Below the pieces are notes generated by a model, which saw only the letters and a program-made list of their open reading frames with translations, had not been told where the DNA came from and made no database searches. Below, one piece after another: positions 1 through 10,380 of a DNA stretch of 64,000 nucleotides (positions within the stretch are counted from its first letter, which is position 1; the number at the start of each line of letters is the position of its first letter). Both the position numbers and the translations under genes were made by a program. This DNA comes from Stratiolaelaps scimitus (Eukaryota; Arthropoda; Arachnida; Mesostigmata; Laelapidae), in the NCBI GenBank assembly GCA_019614645.1, contig JABWDB010000002.1, positions 21,689,501-21,753,500 on the forward strand. The letters are read 5' to 3'.

Positions 1-263
1 CTTGCCTTCCATCTACCGTGATAAGCGATCTGCATTCACCGTTTTCGTCGCGTTTATGGAGCTAATAGAGCGCCGCTTCAAGCTACACGAAATATGCAAC
101 ATCACCTTCTGGACATTGATGTGGAGGTTTCCTCGAGGTTTAACTATTTGTCGTTTCGTTGAGGATCGTGGATTTCAAATAAGAGATGTCTTCTTGTTTG
201 CCGAACACCAATGACGCGCGGTGACGTAAGGCCGGAGGACTGCCAATGCTATTTTCAGTGGAT

Positions 264-460
264 TCATGTGCTTTCTTTCACCATCTTCCGTAATGTATCC
301 ACACGATTCAAAGCAGTGTCCGTTTTGGCTAACTCCTAAGCTGTGCCCAGAGCTGTCAAGTTGACTGCGCCCAACTGTGACGCAAGAGAGCCAACAGTGC
401 TTATAGCTGTTCCGTTCGATCAGCCGTCTCAATCAGCTGGTTCTGATCGAAATCTTCTAG
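264..460 (-). pseudogene. Broken protein-like segment, family unknown
   Basis: On the minus strand the frame beginning at 460 reads LEDFDQNQLIETADRTEQL and then stops at 403-401. One frame over, from 419, the text continues as AISTVGSLASQLGAVNLTAL, meets an in-frame TAG at 338-336, and resumes ELAKTDTALNRVDTLRKM before ending at TGA 266-264. The helical, leucine- and alanine-spaced character continues across both breaks. That fits one ancestral coding stretch now carrying a one-base frameshift and a CAG-to-TAG change. The alternative is two short exons: a possible acceptor ending in cttag sits exactly at the TAG. I do not recognise the family. Nearby minus-strand candidates at 730-920 and 1048-1229 could belong to the same gene. 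Confidence 0.3.
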
Positions 461-729
461 CTTTAAAGCGTTAAAACCAGTTTTGACAAACTCTACACGA
501 ATGCTTCGCCTTTAATCTCTTTCACAATTCTCGTGACCCTGGTTGCACTTTTGCCCAGCGCGGAACTAGCGCGATTGCCGCGTTCCACCGGGCGGAACGT
601 TGGTAGCAACGAACCCAGGCGAAAACAACGACAGCGGCGGGGGCACAATAGTCGAGACAAGGGGGTGCGCCAAATTTCTAACTAATCAATCGTGTAAACA
701 AAATATAGATAAAGCTTTGCCAAACTTAC

Positions 730-920
730 CTCTTCCCCTTCCGTCGCCACCTGCTGACGATAATGGAGTTCTATTAATGCTGCTGCAAACAGCCTATAGA
801 TCAGGTGGGCATAAGGGTCGAATGTTCGAACCAACTTCACGATGGACGAATAGTTCATTTTCGCCATCTTTTCACAAACCTTGTGATATGTGCCCGGATC
901 GGTTCCCGGCTTACGTTCGA
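730..920 (-). CDS. Candidate exon with strong donor
   Basis: This minus-strand segment is open for 64 codons and ends at 730 in gaagag followed by gtaagt, a near-consensus donor. The internal ATG at 867 has a strong initiation context (A at -3, G at +4). From there the reading is MAKMNYSSIVKLVRTFDPYA, then a hydrophobic leucine/alanine stretch, then an acidic tail ending EGEE, 46 codons in phase 0. If it is an internal exon, the acceptor is the weak gcttaactgag ending at 921. If it is a start exon, it begins at 867. The product is not recognised. It lies downstream of the candidate exons at 2326-2472 and 1048-1229. Confidence 0.4.
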
Positions 921-1047
921 CTCAGTTAAGCGTCAGTAAAGACAATGAAGATCCTAGAGACTTCCCATACGAGCAATGCCAGTTTGATTGAGCATCTTCT
1001 TGAGGTTCGACAAGGAACACCTGTTCAGTGACAAATGAAGCTGTCTA

Positions 1048-1229
1048 CAAATGAAGCCAAAATAGTAATGCACAAGACCCGGTATAGTTTAGGCTCATGC
1101 AGGCCTTGACAGCGGTGTCCTTCACGTATTTGTCTTGTTCGTTCCCTGCAAAGTGTTCAGTCTGTTCTCTATGGCAGCGTAATTCCTTTGACACTTGCAA
1201 TGCTTCAAAAAACGCAGGCCTATCGACGG
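1048..1229 (-). CDS. Coding-like segment after a good acceptor
   Basis: Minus strand. A pyrimidine-rich acceptor, gctgggctgtctctcag, ends at 1230 and is followed by an open frame reading AVDRPAFFEALQVSKELRCH and continuing with mixed charged residues (EQDKYVKDTAVKACMSLNY) to a TAG at 1050-1048. No convincing donor is visible before the stop, only a weak gtgaag or gtcttg. It is therefore either a terminal exon, an exon with a poor donor, or chance. The amino-acid mix is protein-like and free of repeats. Function unknown. Confidence 0.25.
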
Positions 1230-1354
1230 CTGAGAGACAGCCCAGCAATCCGATTCTCTAACACGGATACCAACTAGGCACATTGGCAGGAATAACATGT
1301 CGCAATCCGCCTTCGACATTTCTTGAGTCTTCCGAGTCCATGTAGATACGTTTA

Positions 1355-1372
1355 ATATATATATATATATAT
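1355..1372. repeat. (AT)9 microsatellite
   Basis: Nine uninterrupted AT units. It ends the minus-strand coding-like segments on this side. Confidence 0.95.
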
Positions 1373-1439
1373 TAGATGGTTGTACGTCAGTTGTTTCCAA
1401 TTCGGTAACAATTCTCCACGTTTCGGCCGGAAGGGGCGG

Positions 1440-1660
1440 GGCCGCTGCCGCTTTGAGGCAGCTGCAGCGTTGAGCGGTGCACGTTCCAGCGGCTGCGGCT
1501 GATGTGGCGGCGGTGGCGGCCGCAGCAGCAGCAGCATCCACCGGCATGTAAGGGAAAGGAAGTAGCAGCTAAAATAGAATACAACAACATTATAGGCGCC
1601 ACCAAGTGACGCACAGCAGCAGCAGCGGTGGCCGCGGCGGCGGCAGCAGCAGGAGCTGAA
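1440..1660. repeat. GCN/GGC/CAG triplet-rich patch
   Basis: Interrupted GCA, GGC and CAG triplets (for example 1504-1536 and 1616-1652) give alanine-, proline- and cysteine-rich frames on the minus strand. The unit changes phase between blocks, which argues against a conserved protein. The long antisense frames here are by-products of the repeat. Confidence 0.8.
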
Positions 1661-2169
1661 GGAGCATTTGCCGAGCACCAAATTCGCGATGGGCGCATCC
1701 CATTCGCTTCATCTTTCCACCCCTTCTGACGGTCTCGCTGACGAAGGTCACACGCTGCTCCGGCTGCTGCTCGCCGCGGAATTCGGATTTTTCCCCAAGA
1801 AGGTGATCGGGCTCTTTCCAATGCTGCCTTTGACTGTTAAGCCTTTGTTCTAAATGATTATGATGATGTTGTTGTTCTTGTTACTTGAGCTGGCCGTTGT
1901 TGTTGTTGATACCAGCACGGGCAGGAAAAGATCCCATTCAAAATTGTAAATGACACGTATGTTTCTATGTTGCCTCATTGGCTGTTGATGTTCTTGTTAA
2001 ACTCGGATTGCGGAGATTCGGTACGTTGATATTTGGCCAACGGATATAAGCTGAGTTGTGAGCTAAAAAGGTACGGTGCGCCTCCACGCGGCACAACTGT
2101 TTCAGAGGTTCGAGTGATGGGCTCGCCGTTCAGATCCACGCGTTTGTCAGAATACAGCTATCTACTTAC

Positions 2170-2212
2170 CGGTCACCAGTAATTAGCCATGTCGCCAACA
2201 GTAAATGTATCC
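2170..2212 (-). CDS. Candidate 43-nt exon
   Basis: Minus strand. A strong acceptor, acctgttctctgcttag, ends at 2213. After 43 nt there is a strong donor, accg then gtaagt. The only frame open throughout reads IHLLLATWLITGD and needs one base from the preceding exon. That phase does not match the phase-0 end of the neighbouring candidate at 2326-2472, so the two cannot both be right as drawn. The splice signals are the evidence; the peptide is too short to judge. Confidence 0.2.
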
Positions 2213-2325
2213 CTAAGCAGAGAACAGGTCTAACTAAAGCCATTCAGTAACGACTATCTCCTTTGCGCTGGTGCCCCCCCAATCTCGTATCGTCAGTTCT
2301 ACCCTTTCCAACGAGCAGCCTTTAC

Positions 2326-2472
2326 CCTCTGCACCCTTCGATTATTGCTGTCATCGAGCTCGTTGCGCGCTGTCTGAAAATGTGCCCAAATAAATAGAAC
2401 AGCAGCATAATCGTCCACCGTTGTGCTATACAGGCCCATGTGATCGGCCTGCACTCTGTATGTTGGATTCGT
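2326..2472 (-). CDS. Candidate 49-codon internal exon
   Basis: Minus strand, 147 nt, phase 0 at both ends. The acceptor tgagtgaggttacag ends at 2473 and the donor is gtgcagag then gtaaag. The peptide begins TNPTYRVQADHMGLYSTTVD, contains an aromatic-hydrophobic core (DYAAVLFIWAHF) and ends in a charged stretch (NELDDSNNRRVQR). It is free of repeats and has the composition of a folded domain, but I do not recognise the family. Its phase is compatible with the tiny start exon at 7030-7050. Confidence 0.35.
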
Positions 2473-2949
2473 CTGTAACCTCACTCATAGACGTCGTCGA
2501 TGCTTTCAATCTCTCGCGCTGCGCAACTGGAGTTCGAGCTGAGGCTTATGGGGACCTGGTGAAAACGGCGCTCTACCCAGAGTTGTGCTATGTCTTGCGG
2601 CAGTGATGCATTCGTTGCTCAATGAAGCGTGCCGAAAAGGATGAAACCAGAAGTCAACTCCGCGATGCTGCTGATAGTAGCGGATGCAGCACTAAGAATA
2701 ACCATCGCCCCCGTCCCCTGACGGAGTTAGTGTGGCATTCTAGCTGGTCATCGCTAACTGCCGTGCAATTCTATTCAACCCCTATCTGCCCCGTTCGAGA
2801 TCGTCGAGCCGGTCAGTTTGTTACGCTTCTCGTCGCAGACCAGCGGTCTGAGCGACTGTCGACTCCCTGCAAACGCCAGATCTACCCAGAGATTTGCCTA
2901 CAGTGACCTTCCGTTCCATAGCATTAGCTGTGGAAGTAAGTGGAGTACA

Positions 2950-2974
2950 ATGATGATGATAATAATAATAATAC
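2950..2974. repeat. (ATG)n/(ATA)n short tandem repeat
   Basis: A few ATG units run into AAT/ATA units. Nothing else is visible nearby on either strand. Confidence 0.85.
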
Positions 2975-4020
2975 AATACACAATTGTACGCCAAACCGAC
3001 GTCCGTTGTAGCAGGGTGGATTTCTACGCCGCTCGTAGTGTGTGGATGTTCGTAGTGTGAGCCTGAGTCAGGCTCTTAGGAAGCCTGCCTCGCGGACTGA
3101 CTCACAACGTAGCTTACAATTAGCCCCTTCTCGGAAGACAGGTCTCAATAGCTTTAGCCTGCGGAGATCCCGCGCTATAGAAACTAGTCGACGATACAAT
3201 AGAGGTGGTGCTGATGCTGATTGGGAGCCAGCGCGAGTTAAGATGAGTGCTCTCGGCAGGGTGTACTAAATATATATGTATATATACATGTTGCTTGGAC
3301 GTTTTTTGTACTATCGTGAGGTGAAGTCGCACAGCAGGCGGGTACGAATGTGCCGTAGAAAGATGGCTCGATGTGACACGGTGGCTGGCGAACCACGGTA
3401 TCCCCTGGTTGACGTTGCATACACGTTTCGTTCGATTAGAGTAGCTCGCTTACGACGCCTCCGCATGTTGGTTCTATCTGTAGTCAATTGTCCATTGCCT
3501 TCTGCTGTCCGAGTCAGTGTTATGCTAGTAAGCCAGTAGATGTAACCTGAGCGCCCAGGCTGTGCATGCCTGGGTTTATACGCACAGCGAGGAGGTCGTT
3601 GTAACTTCGTTGTTCTGGTCCAGGCATCTGTAACTACTCTGTAGCTCGTTAGAGTCAGCTTGAGCTTTCGTTATTCATCTTCGCTCTCAAACATCTCACT
3701 GGCATTTCTTGGAGTGAAAAGCGTCAACGGGAATAACCTGAGCAGGTTACGCTAACCAAACTGCACTAACAAGCCTCCACGATCGACTCATGCAATTGAA
3801 CGTCTCAGAGTTCCGAGGTGTCCTATTGTCCGGCAGAGTTGCTTCGGCAACTTCGGCTTTAGCGTCCCACAACTGTCCTCTGGGATCAGTTGCGCTTTCT
3901 CGGTGCGCCTACGCTGTACTCGTCGTTAAATTTTACCGTGGATGCCCGTTTAGCTGTCATTGACTCGCTGCTTCCGAGGCTAGAGAGCAGTTTAGCACCG
4001 TGCATTTGTGTACAATCGAC

Positions 4021-4269
4021 TCATGTACTCTCTGTCGCTAAGCGATCGTTAGGGGATTTAACGCAATTAGACGTGGTATTCAATCGTCGGGAAGATGATA
4101 ATTTTTTACTGTAGAGTTTGAATTCAATGACGCCACGCAGGCGCTTGTCATAAGCTGGTCGCCTATCGAACGGCAGGTACATGCTGACGGCGAACGGGAA
4201 CATGCGGAGGTTTTTCTTTCGTTCTACCATAGTCCCTATTATAATGCCCGCCCAAGGCATACGCCGCAT
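4021..4269 (-). CDS. Open frame with ATG, unknown
   Basis: Minus-strand frame of 82 codons starting at an ATG with purine at -3. It reads MRRMPWAGIIIGTMVERKKN, then FPFAVSMYLPFDRRPAYDKR, then a serine/asparagine-rich end, with no low-complexity run. It could be part of the minus-strand gene suggested by the pieces at 730-2472. No clear donor lies inside it and the opposite strand also has a 74-codon open frame, so it may be chance. Confidence 0.2.
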   Translation of the reverse strand: MRRMPWAGIIIGTMVERKKNLRMFPFAVSMYLPFDRRPAYDKRLRGVIEFKLYSKKLSSSRRLNTTSNCVKSPNDRLATEST

Positions 4270-5093
4270 TTCGTCAATCGTTCGCGCCTATGGATCTCTA
4301 TATATCTCAATCCGGTATGAGGCGACAGATTTATTCATCGTTGAAGCAAGAGCACCTACCACCTCCTCCCTGGAACAGGGAGAAGATCTGCGGGAGTAAA
4401 CGCAAATGCAAGAACAAAGGCTTTTAGCAGATCTTCCGCAGGTTGAAGCCGAAAGCTCTGAGCGCCTTCATCGGGATTGGGCACCGGCGGCGAAATCTGG
4501 ACGGCGACATCGGCTGAATTCAACAGATCGAAGTATTGCTGCTACTGCTGCTGCTGCTTCGGCAACTGTTACTGCTGCTTTGGCAATGGGCGACGTTCGA
4601 AGATTTCGTTTTCGAATTGTATTTGTTGTTGAATCGGAACCGGCTGAGTTGGCTACTGCCGATCGATTGGCCTTCCACTAGTTTTGAAGAGGAGATTCGA
4701 TTCTTGCTTTATGGGTCCGCCACCACTGAAGGAACTCCACAGCGACTACGACCACGGCGACTAATGCTGTGGTGAACGACAGTTCGTACAGTCGTCGTCA
4801 AGCGGGCGGCGGCGGAGCCAGCGGCGGCGGCTGCAGCCCAAGGAAAAAGAAGAGTGAAGTGCCGCTTACTGACCTGAACACAATGTCTTCACTTTTGAGC
4901 TGAAAAGGCCACTTTTGTTCTGTTGTTTGTTGTTGTTAAGGCAACTACTGTCGCTGCTGCTGCTGATGTCGGCTGAACTGTTTCATCGGCTGTTCTTCAG
5001 CTGATCGCTTGCTGGCTGACCGGCGGCGGCGGCCGGAGTACCGGCGAAGGGTCGATATTTTCATCTCTCGATATCTGAAGTCACTGACTGCAG

Positions 5094-5142
5094 CTATCGC
5101 AGCATTAGCCACAGCAGCAGCAGCTCTTTTGATTTACATAAA
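5094..5142 (+). CDS. Candidate short exon, serine-rich
   Basis: Plus strand. An acceptor ending cactgactgcag at 5093 and a strong donor, cataaa then gtaagt, bound 49 nt. One frame is open: YRSISHSSSSSFDLHK. It needs two bases from the previous exon and ends in phase 0. That phase fits the strong exon at 14296-14500, which starts in phase 0 and is also serine-rich at its N-terminal end. The CAG repeat inside supplies the serines, so the peptide itself is weak evidence. Confidence 0.3.
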
Positions 5143-7029
5143 GTAAGTACGCGTCATGTTCATCCTCGTCCTCGTCGGCATCAGGCCATAGCCGGCATGT
5201 CGTCGTTGTCGTCAATTTTCTACCCCTGATCTTGTCGCTGTTGTTGTTGTTACTGCCGCCATCGACGGCAACGTTGATTGTGTTGCCTTGATTCGAACAA
5301 AGTACAGCAATGCTCCTTCATTTGTTACGTGCAGCTGGTTGTACGCAAGTACTCTACGTCGCCATAAGCGTCGGCGCCGCCGCCGCCGTGTGCGAGCCGC
5401 TGCACCAACCAGCAAACGTCTGACATTACGATATGGGCCCTTGGCGTTGTCCGGCCATGGTGCCACGCCGTATTCTAGCTGCGGTTGATTTGAATCAAAA
5501 AAGAAGTTTGCCTTTGAGTTTTCTCTATCAAGATTCTCTCATCTCTCATTCATTCGATGATTCGCGTTCGAGCACTTCGTCGATGGTCGCCGCTTTCGGT
5601 GATGTTCGATGTTAAAGCGGACCCTGCCAGCGCCTCCGGTAGTTCACTGAAGCATCGAATTCAGTGATTTACCTTGATGCAGATTGTTGCGGTGGCAACA
5701 ACGCCGGCGTTCATGTTCACGCTGCTGAATCAATGAGTGAATGAATTGTTTGAATTGTGTTGCAAAGCGCGTTGCGCTTGTCGTCCCACCGGGCGCATTG
5801 AGCCAATTCAGCGTTTCTGTCTGTACGCGTTCGTAAGTAGTATATTATACTATAGGATGTGGCCTACAGTGGCTGGCTTTTTGAATGCTACTGGAATCTT
5901 GAGCCATCGGCGTATATATATATATATTTACGATATTTACATGCGCATCCGTATACTACGTATAGAGTGAAATACAGTATTACGTACCGTATTTATGAAC
6001 CGGCATACGGATGAGCAAGCCAAAGACGAGGAACGTCTCTTCTTCTAGCTTAGTTCGCTACGTAGAGATCTCCGGAGAAGTGCTGCTTCGTGCTCTCTCC
6101 GTCTCTCTCTGTGCACAGAGATCGCCACCGACGGACTTGCAGGAGGTGTTCGACGAATTTCACTCGGACGAGTACAACTGCGTGTCAGGGCGATAGCTGC
6201 GAAAGCCAACTCGAAAGGGGGGCGGAATGGGTGAGGTAGAAATATACAACGAGCAGAGAAATAGGAGGAGCGCTTCTTTTGACAGAGAGCGATAGATAGG
6301 TTGGTCGGCCCCGTTCCTCAACATGTATCTGTGAGTGTGTGTGTGTGTTTCTACTCTCGAGCACCATCATGTGCTATCGAAGCCCGCGAACTGACGGCGA
6401 CGACGACGAACGATGCTATTCCTGTTGTGGTGAAGAAAGTGGGGCGTGAAACCGCGGGCATTGTTTACCCCGAACGGCCACTGGGAAGCCGTCTTCGATT
6501 CCTTTTGGATAGGGGTAGAAATTCGAGAGAGTTGCAATTCGTCCAATCCTCGGCTCACACCAAGGGTCAGCATAGCACAAGCTATTTGGTTTCAGTTAAT
6601 TATTACATCTCGAGAGATTGATGGTACTCGATGAGCGTACATATCGGTGGAGGTACGCAGAAAATTACATATAGACGTTCAATCGAGTAGCCAAGAAACT
6701 CGATGAGTCTTCAAGCAGAAAAATGGTAACGACTCGCGCGAAGAAGCCAGGCCAAGAGTGATTGTTGTAGTCGGCCTTTCAGCAAAACGCAGTGTAGCTA
6801 ACACCCGCAAGTTGCATTGACAACGACATACCCCATTAGCTGGCTGGTACCGTGGCTGATAATAAACCGTCACGTCCTGCGATTCACTGCGTACACGTAT
6901 GCCGCGTGCACAGCAACGCATCAATCACTATCAGAATCGATAATGACAACAACAGTAGCAAGAACAGGGCTAACAAATGTCGAATATGAACCTCGCAATC
7001 GCTCTCTCTCTCTCTCCCTCGCTGCTTAC
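5143..7029. other. Non-coding stretch with short tandem repeats
   Basis: I see no supportable gene. It contains (TA)n at about 5911-5928, a GT run near 6334-6347 and a CT run near 7000-7018. A GTAAGT donor-like site at about 5832 has no convincing exon before it. Confidence 0.5.
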
Positions 7030-7050
7030 CTGTCTGAATGCCTGCTCCAT
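7030..7050 (-). CDS. Possible tiny start exon (MEQAFRQ)
   Basis: Minus strand. An ATG at 7050 in a strong context (A at -3, G at +4) is followed after seven codons, MEQAFRQ, by a good donor, cagacag then gtaagc. It ends in phase 0, which is compatible with the phase-0 start of the candidate exon at 2326-2472. A seven-codon match can easily arise by chance; the combination of context and donor is the only evidence. Confidence 0.2.
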
Positions 7051-7244
7051 GATGCTTAACGGCTACCGTCAGCAGCGATGGTGGACGACAAGAATATGAT
7101 CGTGTCGTCCAATTAACTATTGGGCTCCTTCTCCATTTTCTATGCGCCATCAGCACCGTCTCGGAACATAGCGTACACATTCACCAAGGCAAACACAAGC
7201 AGAGATGCATCGCCACCAGCACAACCAGGAGCAGCGTCACTACC

Positions 7245-7620
7245 AGCAGCAGCAGCAGCAAAGTACACACAACAACAGAGATGTGGAAAAACAACCACAA
7301 TTCTCCGGTACCAGCGACGGCGACAAGGGCAACAACGACAACAACAACAACAGCATCGACAGCGAGTACACCTGATCATAGCAGGCATTATATAGTAGTA
7401 GTAGCATTAGCCAACACATCATCAAAAGCAGCGAATACAGGAGAATCGTCTCATCTTCAGCAACAAGAGTAGCACCGGCCGCGGCCAAATGATTATTGTA
7501 AACGATGGAGACAGCGTCAGCAGCAGCAGCGTCCATGAAGGCGACCGACCAAACAGCGGTACCGGCAAAGCACACAGCACAACAGTAACAGCAGCAGCAA
7601 CAACAAGAACAACATAGTGA
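7245..7620. repeat. CAG/CAA-rich patch
   Basis: Repeated CAG and CAA triplets (about 7245-7275, 7325-7352, 7514-7530 and 7585-7615), interrupted and shifting in frame. The 221-codon minus-strand frame running through it is leucine/cysteine-rich repeat translation rather than a credible gene. Confidence 0.85.
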
Positions 7621-7788
7621 TGCACCATAGGCACACGGCATCTCCTTCTCTCTCTCTCTCCACCTCGCGATGGTGGTAATTTCGTAGTAATTTGTAGAGA
7701 ATTTATCGCCACCGTGTTGGCGATACCACGGATGCTGCGTTTGCTGCTGACGATGATGATAATGTTGATCCAGATGCAGAAGCCGATA

Positions 7789-7807
7789 AGAGAGAGAGAG
7801 AGAGAGA
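7789..7807. repeat. (AG)n microsatellite
   Basis: About nine uninterrupted AG units. A CT run of similar size lies at about 7645-7659. Confidence 0.9.
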
Positions 7808-8530
7808 CCAGCGATAAGCGAACGGCTGCTCCCGATGAAGTTCCGTTCGAACATCGTCATCTTCATCTTCGTCGTAGCTCTTCTCTTTGTCGACTCTTTG
7901 CTCATCCGCTGCCTTTTGCATTGTCGGCTGAGGTGCTCTTGCTACTGAGGTAACGCTCCCAACAGTCGAATGCCAACAGCGAGGTGGCCATCATGGCAGC
8001 GCATGGTGGCGATCGACAACAGGTCGTACCTGCACCCATTTCTGCAGCATATCGCAACAGCAGCCACAGCAGCAGCAGCAGCAACCACACAGAGCAAATC
8101 GCTCTATCCCTCATAGAACAGCAACCTGAACAGTAGATGTGCGTGCTGATGATCTGCTACCGTGATCTCGTGCAGGTTCAGCTGTGGTGCCGGGTGTCAT
8201 AAGAAATAAATTAGCTATTTTTAAAGGTGATTCTATCTATAATATCTATCTATCAATCTATCTCTACCTGTTTGTTGTTTGCGTTTTTTTTTTATTTGTT
8301 GTCGATTTTACTCATTGTTAGTGAGAGAAGAAACATTCGGGCTCCATATTTCGGTGGTGGTATTAGATACAATAGCCGGCCATAGTTACAATAGCAGTAC
8401 TAGGATCAAAGTTAGCCGGGGCAGCTTAGCCGACCGTAGGGCATTATCTATATGTCTATCTATCCAATGTGTGTTGGTGTGGCACACCGGTGGTAATTTT
8501 CTTTTCGCTTGAGCTAACGTTCTCCAGCTT

Positions 8531-8531
8531 A

Positions 8532-8566
<35 letters not shown>
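8531..8566. repeat. (TA)n microsatellite
   Basis: An imperfect TA start, then 13 pure units from 8541. Confidence 0.95.
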
Positions 8567-8570
<4 letters not shown>

Positions 8571-8911
8571 ATTGTCGTTTTTTCCTATAGTTATTGACAT
8601 TGGCGCGAGGTGGGAGAGAGGAGAGCTTTGCAAATGCGAATAAAAAGCTTAGCTACAATTACTTCGCTCACCTCTCCTGGTGGTCATGATTTACTAACTG
8701 ATCAAATTGTAGACGCCCGCTCAAAGCGGCCAGCAAAGCCCCCGAAGCCGTCAAATCAAAAGATAAAGAAAACCCAGCATCTAGTTCTACGACTGCTGCT
8801 GTTGCTGCTGCCGGCAGCTGCACCGGTAGCTATGCTATTAATCGCAGAAAGACGGACGCAGTATTGCGGCTGACGGTAGCGTACCACGAGGTGGCATGGC
8901 TTACCACTTAC

Positions 8912-9018
8912 CTGATCGTGCCCTTACACTATAGTATAGCAGAGCGAGGAAGGATTGTTTAGCTACAGTAGCAACATGGCTACCGAATATTTTTGCATTG
9001 GGGATCCACAATGGATTA
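8912..9018 (-). CDS. Candidate exon with perfect donor
   Basis: Minus strand. The 3' end is cgatcag then gtaagt, a full-consensus donor. The acceptor is the AT-rich taataatcgtcatag ending at 9019. The frame open throughout reads NPLWIPNAKIFGSHVATVAK then QSFLALLYYSVRARS. No repeat content. The acceptor is mediocre and the product unknown. Confidence 0.25.
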
Positions 9019-9065
9019 CTATGACGATTATTAATTGAGGACTGACTGGATACATTTTCTCGCAG

Positions 9066-9147
9066 GTCCTTTTGCAAGCAGAGCTATGACAAACGCGACG
9101 CGCGGAATGATGAGCATGATGCAGCTAAACACGGCATTTTGCATTAG
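9066..9147 (+). CDS. Candidate terminal exon
   Basis: Plus strand. A good acceptor, ggatacattttctcgcag, ends at 9065. One frame after it reads SFCKQSYDKRDARNDEHDAA then KHGILH and a TAG. The codons are GC3-rich and the peptide is charged and repeat-free, as expected for a hydrophilic C-terminus. An acceptor followed by about 26 open codons is expected by chance fairly often in 64 kb. The start phase (one base before the first codon) does not decide which upstream exon it might join. Confidence 0.2.
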
Positions 9148-9304
9148 TGGCATCACATTGAAATACTGCCTACGGGCTCTGTGCCTTCGGTTCTGAGTAG
9201 GGTGCTCTCGAACCAACCCAATTCTCTGTTCTTTTCTTTTTGCTACGGCTCTACGCCGATAGTTGCGCCGATGTTTTCTGAAAGCTAATTTTGAACTTAT
9301 GACC

Positions 9305-9362
9305 GCCGCTGCTGCTGCTGCTGCCACTACTTCAACTACTACAACTACTACTATTACTATAA
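9305..9362. repeat. GCT then ACT triplet repeat
   Basis: GCT units pass into ACT/ATT units. On the minus strand this gives a valine/alanine run inside a long but not credible open frame. Confidence 0.85.
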
Positions 9363-10123
9363 ATACGGGATTCACAGGAATTGAAACGAACGCAATGAAA
9401 TGCCAAACGCTACCACCACACCACGATCGCTGGCACGGACACTGCACTGGTTGCTTGGCAGTGCTGCCGCATCTTCAACAGCAACAACATACAACATTGT
9501 TTCTTACATGTCGGTTTCTGTTGTTGTTGTTTCAGTTGATGTCTGTGTCATTAGATCCTTTCGCGTAGACAATAAGCAGGGACGACAAGCAAAACAACCC
9601 GAGACGCCCCAGACCGACTTAGACTAATTTTATGCTGCTGCTGCTACTACGACCGACCGCCACCACTGCCATCGTTGCAGTTGAAGTTCCATTGTATTCG
9701 TGTTGATATTATCATTCATGATTTTCATCATCAACATCATCGTTGTCTTATTTTCGTCCGCGTGGCAAAACAACTCATCTATTCTAGTGGTTACATCGCC
9801 ATTTTCGCTGCTGCCGTTATTAGAAAACGCGTATTTTCATGGTTTACCAGTGTCTACTGTCGTTTCAACGGGTTATTACTGATATGGGTACGATTTTGAT
9901 CAGGTTTTCTGGATGATGTGTGGCGTCGTTAATGTTCAAATATTGTTGTTACTTTTGCATCAGCGCCTCGTCGGCCCTTCCCAGCATCTCCCGTTTTTGT
10001 TGGTTATACATAACGTAATGCTGGATACATATATACGTTCTACGGGCAACGGGTGCGGACTGCAACAGCTAGACGTAATCGTTGAGTATCAGGCCATATC
10101 AATTGATGTTGAATAATTTCATT

Positions 10124-10160
10124 ATATCTGTCCATCTCTGTCCATATCTGTCCATCTCTC
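10124..10160. repeat. Short tandem repeat, about 20-bp unit
   Basis: The text tatctgtccatctctgtcca occurs almost twice in tandem, built from a 10-bp ctgtccat-type subunit. Confidence 0.75.
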
Positions 10161-10380
10161 GATCCCTTGCTGTCTCAGCTCTGTCTCTCCGTTTTCGACG
10201 AAACATATATACCAAATCAGCGCAGTGGCATAATCGCTTGTGCACCATTGACGCACAGGTACTAGCCACCTGTGGCTTGTTGGTAGCCGGCCATCGTAAT
10301 TTTCATTCGAAAGAAAAAAAACGGATTCCACTTGTTGTTGACCCTTCCTGAGAGATCCCGTCAACGGATCCTCGGTCCTT

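Noticed and set aside
3554..3574. Short hairpin cccaggc/gcctggg
   Set aside because: Seven-base arms are common by chance. Similar small palindromes (3734-3749, 28936-28956, 56092-56103) were judged the same way.
7240..7905. 221-codon minus-strand frame
   Set aside because: Almost entirely translation of CAG/CAA/CT repeats (cysteine and leucine runs); no splice or start support.
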